From CAMFLJ01 sp963702555 (lineage in GTDB: Bacteria > Actinomycetota > Acidimicrobiia > Acidimicrobiales > Acidimicrobilacustridaceae): a stretch of DNA of 64,000 nucleotides. The stretch is taken from NCBI GenBank assembly GCA_963702555.1, contig CAVPCW010000011.1, forward strand, positions 496,001 through 560,000. The letters run 5' to 3'. Under the pieces are notes generated by a model that was not told the DNA's origin, ran no database searches, and saw nothing but the letters and a program-made list of their open reading frames with translations. The position numbers and the translations under genes were made by a program. Positions 7,862 to 15,795 of this stretch are shown one piece after another (the first letter of the stretch is position 1; each line of letters opens with the position of its first letter).

Positions 7862-9139
7862 GTGACGATGGACACCGAGCAGGAGAGCGTGGAGGCGTTC
7901 GCAGCCCGCGCCGAGGCCTGGCTCGCCGACAACATGCCCCGCCGCGACCCGGACTTTCACCTCGCCATGCGGGGGTTCGGGTCCGACGAGGAGGAGCTGG
8001 CCACGGTGCAGCGCGCTCGGGACCTGCAGCGCACCTTGTTCGACGGCGGCTTCGCCGGCATCTGCTTCCCCCGGGAGTACGGCGGGCAGGGCCTGTCGCC
8101 GGCCCATCAACAGGCCTTCAACCGGGTCTGTGCCCCGTACGAGATGCCGAGCATCATCAACGTGCCCACGTTCGTGCCGTGTGCCGCGATCCTGCTCGAG
8201 TTCGGCACCGAGGCGCAGAAGCAGCAACACCTCCCGGCCATCCTGAGGGGGGAGGAGCTGTGGATGCAGTTCCTCTCCGAGCCGAGCGGCGGCTCCGACG
8301 TCGCGAGCGCCCTCACCACGGCGGTGCGCGACGGCGACGAGTGGGTGGTCAACGGCTCCAAGGTCTGGACCACCGGGGCCTGGTGGTCCGACTACGGCCT
8401 GTGCCTCCTGCGCACCAACTGGGAGGTGCCCAAGCACAAGGGCCTGTCCGTGTTCATCATCAAGATCCGCCAGCCCGACATCGAGGTGCAGCGCATCGAG
8501 ATGATCAATGGCTCGCGTGAGTTCTGCCAGGAGTTCATGACCGATCTGCGCATCTCCGACGACCGTCGGGTGGGGGAGATCGACGACGGGTGGACGATCG
8601 GCCGCCGCTGGATGTTCCACGAGCGCAACGCCATGGGCGGAGGCTCTCCGTTCGTGAGCGGACCGAGCCCCGGTCACGCCGCTCCCACCGGCGGAGAGGA
8701 CAGCCTCGTCCGGCTGGCCCGCGAGACCGGCCAGCTCGACGACCCCAGGGTCCGGGATCTCATCGGCGAGGCCCGTGCCCTGCAGCGGGCCGGCACCGAG
8801 CTGAGCAAGCGAATCGGCGCGGGAATGGCCACCGGTGCCATCCCTGACACCGCCGCGGCCATCGCCCGGCTGATGAGCGCCGTGATCAGCGAACGCACCA
8901 CCAGCATCCGCCTGGAGCTCGCAGGATCATCGGCGGCGGCGTGGAGCGCCGACGATCCGGCCGCCGACGCCGGAGTGGGCTATCTCATGCGCCAGACCAA
9001 CAGCATCGCGGGCGGCACCACCGAGATGGCCCGCAACAACATCAGCGAGCGGGTGCTCGGCATGCCCCGCGAGCGCACGCTCGACAAGGACGTCGCCTTC
9101 CGCGACGTCCCCAAGGGCCCGCCCGCCGGCGGTTCCTAG
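7862..9139 (+). CDS. Acyl-CoA dehydrogenase, large subunit-type, 425 aa
   Basis: This is the partner of the preceding dehydrogenase. It shows FLSEPSGGSDVAS (flavin/substrate loop), DEWVVNGSKVWTTGA, and near the C-terminus SIAGGTTEMARNNISERVLG. In that last stretch Gly replaces the glutamate of the classical YEGT motif, so the catalytic base would sit elsewhere or in the other subunit. GTG 7862 follows AGGGAGAA at proper spacing; ATG 7868 is an alternative. Transcription probably starts upstream of 6691. The closest paralogue in the window is at 34228, in the same order behind a small subunit. Confidence 0.9.
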   Translation: MTMDTEQESVEAFAARAEAWLADNMPRRDPDFHLAMRGFGSDEEELATVQRARDLQRTLFDGGFAGICFPREYGGQGLSPAHQQAFNRVCAPYEMPSIINVPTFVPCAAILLEFGTEAQKQQHLPAILRGEELWMQFLSEPSGGSDVASALTTAVRDGDEWVVNGSKVWTTGAWWSDYGLCLLRTNWEVPKHKGLSVFIIKIRQPDIEVQRIEMINGSREFCQEFMTDLRISDDRRVGEIDDGWTIGRRWMFHERNAMGGGSPFVSGPSPGHAAPTGGEDSLVRLARETGQLDDPRVRDLIGEARALQRAGTELSKRIGAGMATGAIPDTAAAIARLMSAVISERTTSIRLELAGSSAAAWSADDPAADAGVGYLMRQTNSIAGGTTEMARNNISERVLGMPRERTLDKDVAFRDVPKGPPAGGS

Positions 9140-9189
9140 CCTGCCCGCCGTCGGTCCCTGGCCCGGCGTCACGGGACGGACGGTTTCGG

Positions 9190-10398
9190 TCAGACCTTGA
9201 CGTGCTCCTTCACGCCCATGAGTCGGGCCAGGTTGCCGCCCATGATCTTGGCCTTGTCCGTTTCGGTGAACTCGCTCAGTTCGTCGACGAAGGAGATCGG
9301 GTCGGCCAGTCCCTCGGGGTGCGGGTAGTCGGAGCCGAAGATCACGTTGTCGACGCCGATCAGGTCGGCCAGCCCCCTCGGGTCGTCCTCGTGGAACGGG
9401 TGCACGTAGACGCACCGCTTGAAGACCTCGACGGGATCCTCCTCGAAGCTGGTGGGGTTGAACTTGTACGCGTGCTCCATCGAGGAGATCAGCGGTCGCA
9501 CCCAGCCCGAGCCGTTCTCCACGGGGGCGAGGCGGAGGTCCGGGAAGCGGCTCAGCATCCCGTGGCCGATGGCCGACGCGATGGTGTCGGAGATGGCCCG
9601 TCCCCCGCCGCCGGTGATGGCCGCGAAGCCCGAGCCGCCCTTGAAGGGGAGGAACTCCCCGCCGCGTACGCCCTCCCACTCGTTGATGTAGCGCTGGTAG
9701 CCGCTGTCGCTGGCGTGCATGCCGACGAGGATGCCCGCCTCCTGGACCTTCTCCCAGAACGGGTCGAACTCGGGAAGGGCGAACGATCGTGAGGTCTGGA
9801 ACCCGGGTACGGGGGCCGGCCGCACGAGGATGACCCTCGCGCCGCGCGCGAGCACCCACTCGAGCTCCTCGATGGCCTTCTCGACGACCGGGAGGGTGAT
9901 CACCGGCGTCGGGAAGATGCGGTCGTCGAAGTTGAAGGTCCACTGCTCGTACATCCACTGGTTCAGTGCGTGGACCACGGCGTGGATCGCCAGCGGATCG
10001 TCGCGCAGGCGTTCCTCCACGAGGCTGGCCAGCGTCGGCCACATGAGCGAACGGTCGATGCCCAGCTCGTCCATCAACTCGATGCGCGGACCGGGCTCCC
10101 GGAACGCCGGCGGCGACTCGATGGCCTTGCCCATGATCTCCCGGCGGGACTTGCCCTCGGGGTTCCCGATGCGGAAGTACTCCTCCTGGGCTCCCGGAGC
10201 CGCCACCTTGGCGAAGGTGGGGTTGGGGATGTAGTCGCTGATCTGGCCCTTGACCGTGATCTTGGTGCGGCCCTTCACCTCGACGTAGTCGATGACGCCC
10301 TTGTAGTCGTCCGCGATGTACTTGGTGAGCGCGTCCGGGGTCTCGTACATGTGGTTGTCGCAGTCGAAGACCGGGAAGTCGAGCTGGCGTGAGGGCAT
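9190..10398 (-). CDS. Amidohydrolase-2 family metal-dependent hydrolase, 402 aa
   Basis: This is a TIM-barrel hydrolase or decarboxylase of the amidohydrolase-2 family (the ACMSD-like group). The N-terminal metal motif is FDCDNH, further metal-site candidates are MHASDSG and VENGSGWVRPL, and the C-terminal aspartate motif is FGSDYPHPEG. I chose ATG 10398, which is preceded by GAGAAGGGA; a longer start at 10446 would run close to operator site 4. It is transcribed away from the gene at 10574. Such proteins recur in actinobacterial steroid and lipid clusters with undefined roles; a ring-opening or C-C hydrolase step is only a guess. Confidence 0.85.
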   Translation of the reverse strand: MPSRQLDFPVFDCDNHMYETPDALTKYIADDYKGVIDYVEVKGRTKITVKGQISDYIPNPTFAKVAAPGAQEEYFRIGNPEGKSRREIMGKAIESPPAFREPGPRIELMDELGIDRSLMWPTLASLVEERLRDDPLAIHAVVHALNQWMYEQWTFNFDDRIFPTPVITLPVVEKAIEELEWVLARGARVILVRPAPVPGFQTSRSFALPEFDPFWEKVQEAGILVGMHASDSGYQRYINEWEGVRGGEFLPFKGGSGFAAITGGGGRAISDTIASAIGHGMLSRFPDLRLAPVENGSGWVRPLISSMEHAYKFNPTSFEEDPVEVFKRCVYVHPFHEDDPRGLADLIGVDNVIFGSDYPHPEGLADPISFVDELSEFTETDKAKIMGGNLARLMGVKEHVKV

Positions 10399-10456
10399 GG
10401 CAAGGGTCCCTTCTCGTGATGGCGCCGTCGCGGTGGCGTTCGTCACGAAGTGTAGA

Positions 10457-10470
10457 TGACGTGGCTGTTA
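10457..10470. promoter_or_regulatory. 14-bp dyad operator, site 4 (TGACG-TGGC-TGTTA)
   Basis: The site lies 58 bases upstream of the amidohydrolase start (minus strand) and 45 bases centre to centre from site 5. The two dyads flank the divergent start region, one for each direction. Confidence 0.63.
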
Positions 10471-10501
10471 GAGAACACTACCGCGAGCCCCGGCCGATGT
10501 C

Positions 10502-10515
10502 TAACATCGGCGTCA
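10502..10515. promoter_or_regulatory. 14-bp dyad operator, site 5 (TAACA-TCGG-CGTCA)
   Basis: The site lies 58 bases before the start of the plus-strand gene at 10574. TAACAT within the site itself fits a -10 hexamer. An ATG overlaps its last base and opens a 23-codon frame ending at 10586; I do not count this as a gene. Confidence 0.63.
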
Positions 10516-10573
10516 TGGATTCCGAACGCCCGCAGTCCGGTGTGGCCGCTCGACCGACCGCACCCGGTCATCG

Positions 10574-11554
10574 GTGGTCGAGGTGACCGTCGAGCTCGTC
10601 GATCACCCGTGGTTCGCGACGTCGGTGCTGCGACCCGATCAGGACGTGCTCGACCTGCTGGCGGCGCGTGCCGCCGAAGAAGGTGGTCGCGCGCCGTCCG
10701 ACATGCCGAGGTTCCTCTTCGGGTACGTGCCGGTGCAGGTGTTCGACGACCTGTTCTCGGGCCGAGGTGACATCCCCGACCCGACGGCCCGCTGGCTGCT
10801 CTACCTCTCGGGGTACTTCGGGGGTCGTTGGCTGCGGGCCGCCATCGCGGCCGCTCAGCCCGAGGCACCCCTGGTCGCGTTCTCGGTCGAACCGACCGCT
10901 GAGGCCTTCGCCACGGCCATGAGCCGCGCGGCGCGGGCGGTCGAGGCGGCTGCCGCCGAGGACGCGACGGTGCTCGCCTTCGCGTGGTCGAGCCTGTTGG
11001 ACGAGCCGCCGGCGGAGCCCGGCGGGACGGCGGTCCCTGGGCTGGTCGACTCGTTCGGCTACAACGCCGGCTACAACCTCGAGATCCTCGCCGCCCCGCC
11101 CGTGGGGCTCGCGGCCGCGCCGCACCACCGGGTGTCCTGCACCGGGCTCCTCCGATGTGCCTTCGCCACCCCCCGGCTCGCCGCCACCTCCCCCCTCGTG
11201 GCGGTGGCCGACGCGCTGAACGGGACCGATCCCGCCTATGGCGACGCGCGGGTAGTGCTGCAGCCGCTCCAGGACGCCGCGCTCCCCCGTGGGCGGTCGG
11301 TGTGGAGCACCGGGCTGTCGGTGCAGGGGTTCGACCAGGTCGACTACGACCAGTTGCTCGAGGTGAGCTCGTCGTTCCTCGAGACCGTCCAGGCCGCCGC
11401 GCTGACCATGGTCCGGGCCCACGTGACCGCCGACCCGACTGCCGCCCGCACCGGCGCACGGGCGGCGGCCGCCATGGTGGTGTGGCTCGATGCCTACATG
11501 GTCGGCCTCCTGGACGGGAGCGACGGGCCGACGCTTCCCCGGTTCGTCGGCTGA
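10574..11554 (+). CDS. Hypothetical protein, 326 aa
   Basis: I do not recognise this family. The frame is long, starts with a GTG at 10574, and ends 65 bases before the ferredoxin gene. The protein is soluble in appearance, rich in Ala, with no signal peptide, no clear membrane segment and no metal-binding Cys/His cluster. Readable landmarks are VDHPWFATSVLRPDQDVL near the start, MPRFLFGYVPVQVFDDLF, SGYFGGRW, and a C-terminal helix-rich part with TALNG-like spacing (VADALNGTDPAYGD). It lies between two copies of the operator dyad, so it is probably part of the regulon. No Shine-Dalgarno sequence is obvious, so the start is uncertain. Confidence 0.65.
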   Translation: MVEVTVELVDHPWFATSVLRPDQDVLDLLAARAAEEGGRAPSDMPRFLFGYVPVQVFDDLFSGRGDIPDPTARWLLYLSGYFGGRWLRAAIAAAQPEAPLVAFSVEPTAEAFATAMSRAARAVEAAAAEDATVLAFAWSSLLDEPPAEPGGTAVPGLVDSFGYNAGYNLEILAAPPVGLAAAPHHRVSCTGLLRCAFATPRLAATSPLVAVADALNGTDPAYGDARVVLQPLQDAALPRGRSVWSTGLSVQGFDQVDYDQLLEVSSSFLETVQAAALTMVRAHVTADPTAARTGARAAAAMVVWLDAYMVGLLDGSDGPTLPRFVG

Positions 11555-11572
11555 CCCGGCACGGGGGTGATC

Positions 11573-11586
11573 TGACACCGACGTCA
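11573..11586. promoter_or_regulatory. 14-bp dyad operator, site 6 (TGACA-CCGA-CGTCA)
   Basis: The site lies 33 bases upstream of the ferredoxin start, in the 65-base gap after the hypothetical gene. It would let the ferredoxin be induced independently of the upstream gene. Confidence 0.65.
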
Positions 11587-11619
11587 GCAAGAGCGGCTCC
11601 GGCGCGCTAGACAGGCGAG

Positions 11620-11814
11620 ATGCGAGTCGAGTTCGATCAAGAGGCCTGCACCGGTCATGGCCGGTGCTACGCCCTCGCTCCCGAGTTCTACGGCGCGGAC
11701 GACGACGGCTACTGCGTGGACCCGAGCGGGGCCGTGCCCCCCGCGCTCGAGGCCGCGGCGCGCCGCGGCGCCTACAACTGCCCCGAGAACGCCATCACGA
11801 TCGTCGAGGGTTAG
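11620..11814 (+). CDS. Single-cluster ferredoxin, P450-partner type, 64 aa
   Basis: This is a small electron carrier. The cluster motif is C10-TGH-GR-C16 with C54 in NCPENAI. A histidine stands where the second cysteine of a 4Fe-4S ferredoxin would be, the pattern of the short ferredoxins that feed cytochromes P450 in actinobacteria. Two P450 genes are in the island (26467 and 40475), and this is the only ferredoxin seen, so it may serve both; no ferredoxin reductase is nearby. AGGCGAG precedes the ATG closely. Its stop overlaps the stop of the converging double-TetR gene by 4 bases. Confidence 0.9.
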   Translation: MRVEFDQEACTGHGRCYALAPEFYGADDDGYCVDPSGAVPPALEAAARRGAYNCPENAITIVEG

Positions 11815-13109
11815 CGGGCGCGGGCCTCGGCCGATCGGGCGGGTTCGAGCCCCAGCAGTCCCCGGCGCACGATGAGACCGGCCGCGTCGACGGCCTGCTC
11901 CTCGGTGACGTACCCGAGCACCAGCATGCTGTAGGGAACCCTCTCGATGACCGACAGCAGCACGATGGCATCGACGGTCGAATCGCCGAAGCCGCGTCGG
12001 TTCACGATCCGCACCAGGCGGTCGAAGGCCACCGTGGCGATCCCGAGGGAGAACTCCGCCAGCGCCGGATCGGATTGTCCGATCTCCTGCCAGGCGCTCA
12101 GGATGCCGCCGTTGTCGCTGTAGGTGGTGACCCACCGTTGCAGCCAGGAGCGAACGGCCGTCTCGCTCGCGTCGTCGGGGAAGTCGCCGAGCAGGTCGAC
12201 CATCGCCGTCGCGGCGGTGGTGGCCAGCACCTGGAAGAGGTCGTCCTTGCTGTCGAAGTAGCGGTAGAAGCTGCCATGGGAGATGCCGGCCTCCTCGACG
12301 ATGTCGTCGATGCGCGTCTCGTGGTAGCCGAGGATCGGCAGCACGGCACTCCCGGCCTGGAGCAGTTGGCCACGGGTCTGTTGGCCGCGTGGTCTCAGTG
12401 GCCTGGCCGCACGGTGATCCGGGGGCGACACCGGCCACTTCGGCACTCGCTTGGGCGGTGGCTTGACGACCGGTCCGACGTTGACGCCGGGGATCGTCCC
12501 GAACAGCAGTCGATGAAGCGACTGGGCGAGGCCATCGAGGAAGCGGCCGCGCGCGATCTGGCCGAGACCGAGACGCCAGTAGTGGATGGCCCTGAGCATG
12601 ACCGAGACGGTGACGCTCGCCGTCGGTCGGCGGGCCACGTCGGGTCGATCGAGGTCCCGCAGGATCGCTTCACCGAGGCGCTCGCTGACGCTGCGCGACC
12701 CCTTCGCGGTGCGGGCCTGCTCGCGCATGGCCGCTTGGAAGGCGGCGAGGAGCGGGGCATAGGTGTCGCACAGGTCGACGACCTCGTCGAGCCAGACCCG
12801 CAAGGTGTCCACACCCGACGCATCCGGGTCGACGGTGCCCAGGCGATGGCTGATGGCGTCCATCTCCTTCGCCATCTGGGCCGCGAGGCGCCAGAAGACG
12901 TCCTCCTTGCTGGCGAAGTACTGGTAGAACGCCGGTCGGGAGCAGCCGGCCGCCTTGGTGATGAGCTCGACGCGGGTTTCGTGGTAGCCCTTCTCGCCGA
13001 ACACGTCGAGGGCGGCGTCGAGGATCCGCCGTTGGGTGGTCGCACCCCGTTCCCCGACGAGGGGGTTGTCCCCGAACGGCGAGCGCCGGGTCACGTCGAC
13101 TGAATTCAC
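11811..13109 (-). CDS. Tandem double-TetR transcriptional regulator, 432 aa
   Basis: One polypeptide carries two complete TetR units. The first helix-turn-helix is at residues 26-75 (ITKAAGCSRPAFYQYFASKE), the second at about 247-295 (IVEEAGISHGSFYRYFDSKD). Each is followed by its own helical effector domain, joined by a basic linker (KPPPKRVPKWP). At 432 aa it is twice a normal TetR. The double layout is that of Mce3R of Mycobacterium tuberculosis, a repressor of lipid genes; this is an architectural parallel only. GTG 13109 is the first start after the linker-free region. The gene follows the SDR at 13187 by 77 bases, and that unit has operator site 7 upstream, so autoregulation is possible. 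Confidence 0.88.
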   Translation of the reverse strand: MNSVDVTRRSPFGDNPLVGERGATTQRRILDAALDVFGEKGYHETRVELITKAAGCSRPAFYQYFASKEDVFWRLAAQMAKEMDAISHRLGTVDPDASGVDTLRVWLDEVVDLCDTYAPLLAAFQAAMREQARTAKGSRSVSERLGEAILRDLDRPDVARRPTASVTVSVMLRAIHYWRLGLGQIARGRFLDGLAQSLHRLLFGTIPGVNVGPVVKPPPKRVPKWPVSPPDHRAARPLRPRGQQTRGQLLQAGSAVLPILGYHETRIDDIVEEAGISHGSFYRYFDSKDDLFQVLATTAATAMVDLLGDFPDDASETAVRSWLQRWVTTYSDNGGILSAWQEIGQSDPALAEFSLGIATVAFDRLVRIVNRRGFGDSTVDAIVLLSVIERVPYSMLVLGYVTEEQAVDAAGLIVRRGLLGLEPARSAEARAR

Positions 13110-13186
13110 CGGGCGATCGTACCCGGGCCGAAACTGCAGCTCGGACGTCGGCGACCCTTCCTCGTCGTCGCGTCCGGCCGTCCGGT

Positions 13187-13927
13187 TCACGACGCGGGTG
13201 GTCGATCGATCACGGCGACGTCGTCGATGTGCGCCGGTGACTCGAGCACGTGCAGCACGGTGGCGGCGACGTCGTCGGGGCTCATGATGCCTTCGGAGCC
13301 GAGGACCCCCGAGGCCAGCCAACGTTCGGTGGCCGCCTCGATGGCGTCGGGGTCCCACGTCGTCGCGAAGTCGGTGTCGCCGGTGTTGCCGACCACGACC
13401 CGCGTGACGAGCAGGCCAGGGAACTCGAGGGGGAGGCATCGCATCAGCCCGTCGAGGGCGAACTTGGAGGTGGTGTAGAGGGCCAGGTCCGGGAACGGCC
13501 GGCGCACCGCCTTCGACGAGAGGATCACCAGCTGGCCTCCGCTGGCCACCAGGTGGGGGGCCGCTGCCGTGCTGACGAGGGCCGCGCCGATCACGTTGGT
13601 GTCGAAGACCTGGTGCCAGTCGGCCTGGGTGGCGTCGGCCATCGCCAGCAGCGGCGACATGCCGACGGTGTGCACGACGGCGTCGAGTCCTCCGAGCGCG
13701 GCGACGGCGCCATCGACCACCGCGGAGACGGAGGTCTCGTCGCGGACGTCGCCCGGAAGGGCGACCGTCCCGGGATGGGCGGCGACCAACTCGGCCAGTC
13801 GCTCCTCGCTGCGGGCGCTCACCGCCACCCTGGCCCCCCGGGAGGCGGCCAGGCGGGCCACCGCGGCGCCGATGCCGGACGAGGCCCCGACGACGAGGAT
13901 GCGCTTGCCCGCAAGGATGTCGCTCAT
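13187..13927 (-). CDS. Short-chain dehydrogenase/reductase, 246 aa
   Basis: This SDR has the nucleotide motif GASSGIG near residue 15, ILSSKAVRRPF with the catalytic Ser, and YTTSK as the Tyr/Lys pair. The C-terminus ends in VAVIDRPPAS and lacks the frequent DGG tail, which is typical of a subset that acts as simple ketoreductases. A GGGGGAG sequence directly precedes ATG 13927. It is the first gene of a two-gene unit with the double-TetR regulator and diverges from the amidohydrolase at 14031; operator site 7 lies between them. The substrate is unknown. Confidence 0.88.
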   Translation of the reverse strand: MSDILAGKRILVVGASSGIGAAVARLAASRGARVAVSARSEERLAELVAAHPGTVALPGDVRDETSVSAVVDGAVAALGGLDAVVHTVGMSPLLAMADATQADWHQVFDTNVIGAALVSTAAAPHLVASGGQLVILSSKAVRRPFPDLALYTTSKFALDGLMRCLPLEFPGLLVTRVVVGNTGDTDFATTWDPDAIEAATERWLASGVLGSEGIMSPDDVAATVLHVLESPAHIDDVAVIDRPPAS

Positions 13928-13990
13928 CGAACTCCCCCAACTGAAGAAATCTGGTGGCTCGGCTTGCATCCCGCTCGCCGATCACTAATC

Positions 13991-14004
13991 TAACACTTCT
14001 GTCA
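13991..14004. promoter_or_regulatory. 14-bp dyad operator, site 7 (TAACA-CTTC-TGTCA)
   Basis: The site is in the 103-base divergent region between the SDR/double-TetR unit and the amidohydrolase operon. TAATCT at 13986-13991 fits a plus-strand -10 element just before the dyad, and TTAGAT on the other strand fits a minus-strand one, so a bound repressor would cover both start sites. Confidence 0.7.
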
Positions 14005-14030
14005 CTTACCGAGTCGTGGGGGGCCATGAG

Positions 14031-15314
14031 ATGCAGGCAGAAGACCTGATCCTCGTCAGCGTCGACGACCACGTCGTCGAACCGCCGGACATGTTCGAGG
14101 GGCGTCTGTCGGCCAAGGCCGCGGCGCGCGCCCCGTTCGTGAAACGACTGGACGACGGGCGCGACGTGTGGATGTTCGAGGGCAACGCCATGCCCAACGT
14201 CGGGCTCAACGCCGTGTCCGGTCGGGTGCCCGAGGAGTGGGGACTCGACGCGCTCTCCTTCGAGCAGATGCGCCCTGGCTGCTACGACATCCACGAGCGC
14301 ATCCGCGACATGAACGTCAACGGCGTCCTCGGCTCCTTGAACTTCCCGAGCCTCACCGGGTTCGCCGGTCAGCTCTTCGCCACCTGCGACGACAGGGCCA
14401 TCGGCCTGGAGCTCCTCCAGGCCTACAACGACTGGCACATCGACGAGTGGTGCGGCACCTATCCGGGGCGCATGATCCCCCTCACCATCCCACCGCTCTG
14501 GGACCCCGAGCTGATGGCGGCCGAGATCCGGCGCACCGCCGCGAAGGGGAGCCATGCCGTCACCTTCTCCGAGAACCCCGAGAAGCTCGGCTACCCCAGC
14601 TTCCACAGCGACCACTGGGACCCGTTCTGGCAGGCCTGTTGTGACACCGACACCGTGGTGTGCATGCACATCGGGTCGTCCTCGACGCTGGTGTCCACGT
14701 CCTCCGATGCCCCTCTCGACACCCTCATCACCCTCCAGCCCATGAACATCGTCCTGTGCGCCGCCGACCTGCTGTGGTCGCCGGTGCTGCGCAAGTTCGA
14801 CAAGCTGCGCGTCGCCCTCTCCGAAGGCGGCATCGGGTGGGTGCCCTACTTCCTGGAGCGGGTCGACTACACGTACCAGCACCACCACACCTGGACCAAC
14901 CAGGACTTCGGCGGCAAGTTGCCGAGCCAGGTGTTCAACGAGCACATCCTCACCTGCTTCATCGACGACGCCGCCGGCATGGAGGTGCGCCACCACCTCA
15001 ACGGCGACCACATCATGTGGGAGTGCGACTATCCCCACTCCGACTCGACCTGGCCGAATGCACCCGAGATGGCATGGAAGTACCTGCACGGCCTGCCCGA
15101 GGACGAGATCCACAAGATCACCCACCTGAACGCCATGCGGGCCTTCTCGTTCGATGCCTTCTCCCACGTCCCGCGTGAGGAGGCGACCGCCGGCGCCCTG
15201 CGAGCCCAGGCCGCGGACGTCGACACGACGCTCGTCAGCTACGGGACCGGCAAGTTCCAGGACGAGGGCCTGGTGACCACCATGTCCCTCGTGCAGCGGA
15301 TGGCGAACCGGTAG
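14031..15314 (+). CDS. Amidohydrolase-2 family metal-dependent hydrolase, 427 aa
   Basis: This is a second amidohydrolase-2 protein, distinct from the one at 9190. The metal-binding start reads VSVDDHVVEPPDMF, the central histidine is in VCMHIGSSS, and the C-terminal aspartate is in WECDYPHSDSTWP. I chose ATG 14031 because the GGGGGG run at 14018-14023 is spaced correctly from it; a GTG at 14016 lacks any. It is the lead gene of a plus-strand run (amidohydrolase, DUF35, thiolase-like, acyl-CoA dehydrogenase, flavin-type protein). The family includes decarboxylases and C-C hydrolases; the reaction here is not readable. Confidence 0.87.
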   Translation: MQAEDLILVSVDDHVVEPPDMFEGRLSAKAAARAPFVKRLDDGRDVWMFEGNAMPNVGLNAVSGRVPEEWGLDALSFEQMRPGCYDIHERIRDMNVNGVLGSLNFPSLTGFAGQLFATCDDRAIGLELLQAYNDWHIDEWCGTYPGRMIPLTIPPLWDPELMAAEIRRTAAKGSHAVTFSENPEKLGYPSFHSDHWDPFWQACCDTDTVVCMHIGSSSTLVSTSSDAPLDTLITLQPMNIVLCAADLLWSPVLRKFDKLRVALSEGGIGWVPYFLERVDYTYQHHHTWTNQDFGGKLPSQVFNEHILTCFIDDAAGMEVRHHLNGDHIMWECDYPHSDSTWPNAPEMAWKYLHGLPEDEIHKITHLNAMRAFSFDAFSHVPREEATAGALRAQAADVDTTLVSYGTGKFQDEGLVTTMSLVQRMANR

Positions 15315-15384
15315 GCGACGCCGGGTCGGCCGTCGCGGCCCGAACCCGTCCGCTGCCGCCCCGCCAGATCAAGGACCACGACCG

Positions 15385-15795
15385 ATGACCGATCTCCCCT
15401 TCCGCGCCCTCCCCACGTTGGACGAGACCAACGAGTTCTTCTGGACGTCGGGGGCGGACGGACGGCTGCGCCTCCTGCGCTGCCAGAGTTGCGGGTACTT
15501 CCTTCACCCACCGGGACCGCGCTGCCCCGCCTGCGGTGGCCTCGAGCTCGCTCCCGAGGCCGTGAGCGGTCGAGCGGTCGTGCTCACCTACACCGTGAAC
15601 CACCAGCCCTGGGTCGGCCCGGCCGATCCCTACGTCATCGCCATCGTCGGTCTGCCCGAGCAGGACGACCTGCGGCTCACCACCAACATCGTCGGCACCG
15701 ACGTCGGCGACGTCACGATCGGCATGGGCGTGCAGGTCGTGTTCGAGCACCAGGGCGACGTGTGGCTGCCACTCTTCGAGAGGGTCACGTCGTGA
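15385..15795 (+). CDS. DUF35 OB-fold/zinc-ribbon protein (thiolase partner), 136 aa
   Basis: This small protein has a rubredoxin-like zinc ribbon, CQSCGYFLHPPGPRCPACG at about residues 33-51, and an OB-fold C-terminal half (DUF35). Proteins of this family bind and steady thiolase-like enzymes; in steroid side-chain degradation the DUF35 part of ChsH2 forms the aldolase with Ltp2 (known of the family). The context agrees: its stop overlaps the start of the thiolase-like gene by 4 bases (GTGA at 15792), which ties production of the two subunits together. Confidence 0.9.
   Translation: MTDLPFRALPTLDETNEFFWTSGADGRLRLLRCQSCGYFLHPPGPRCPACGGLELAPEAVSGRAVVLTYTVNHQPWVGPADPYVIAIVGLPEQDDLRLTTNIVGTDVGDVTIGMGVQVVFEHQGDVWLPLFERVTS

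Noticed and set aside
10515..10586. A 23-codon ORF starting at operator site 5
   Set aside because: It is very short, overlaps the next gene's start, has no family and no separate ribosome-binding sequence.
11811..15167. A minus-strand open frame of over 1100 codons
   Set aside because: Only its end (from 13109) is the double-TetR gene. The upstream part runs antisense to the amidohydrolase and through the SDR in a wrong frame, and is an effect of high GC.
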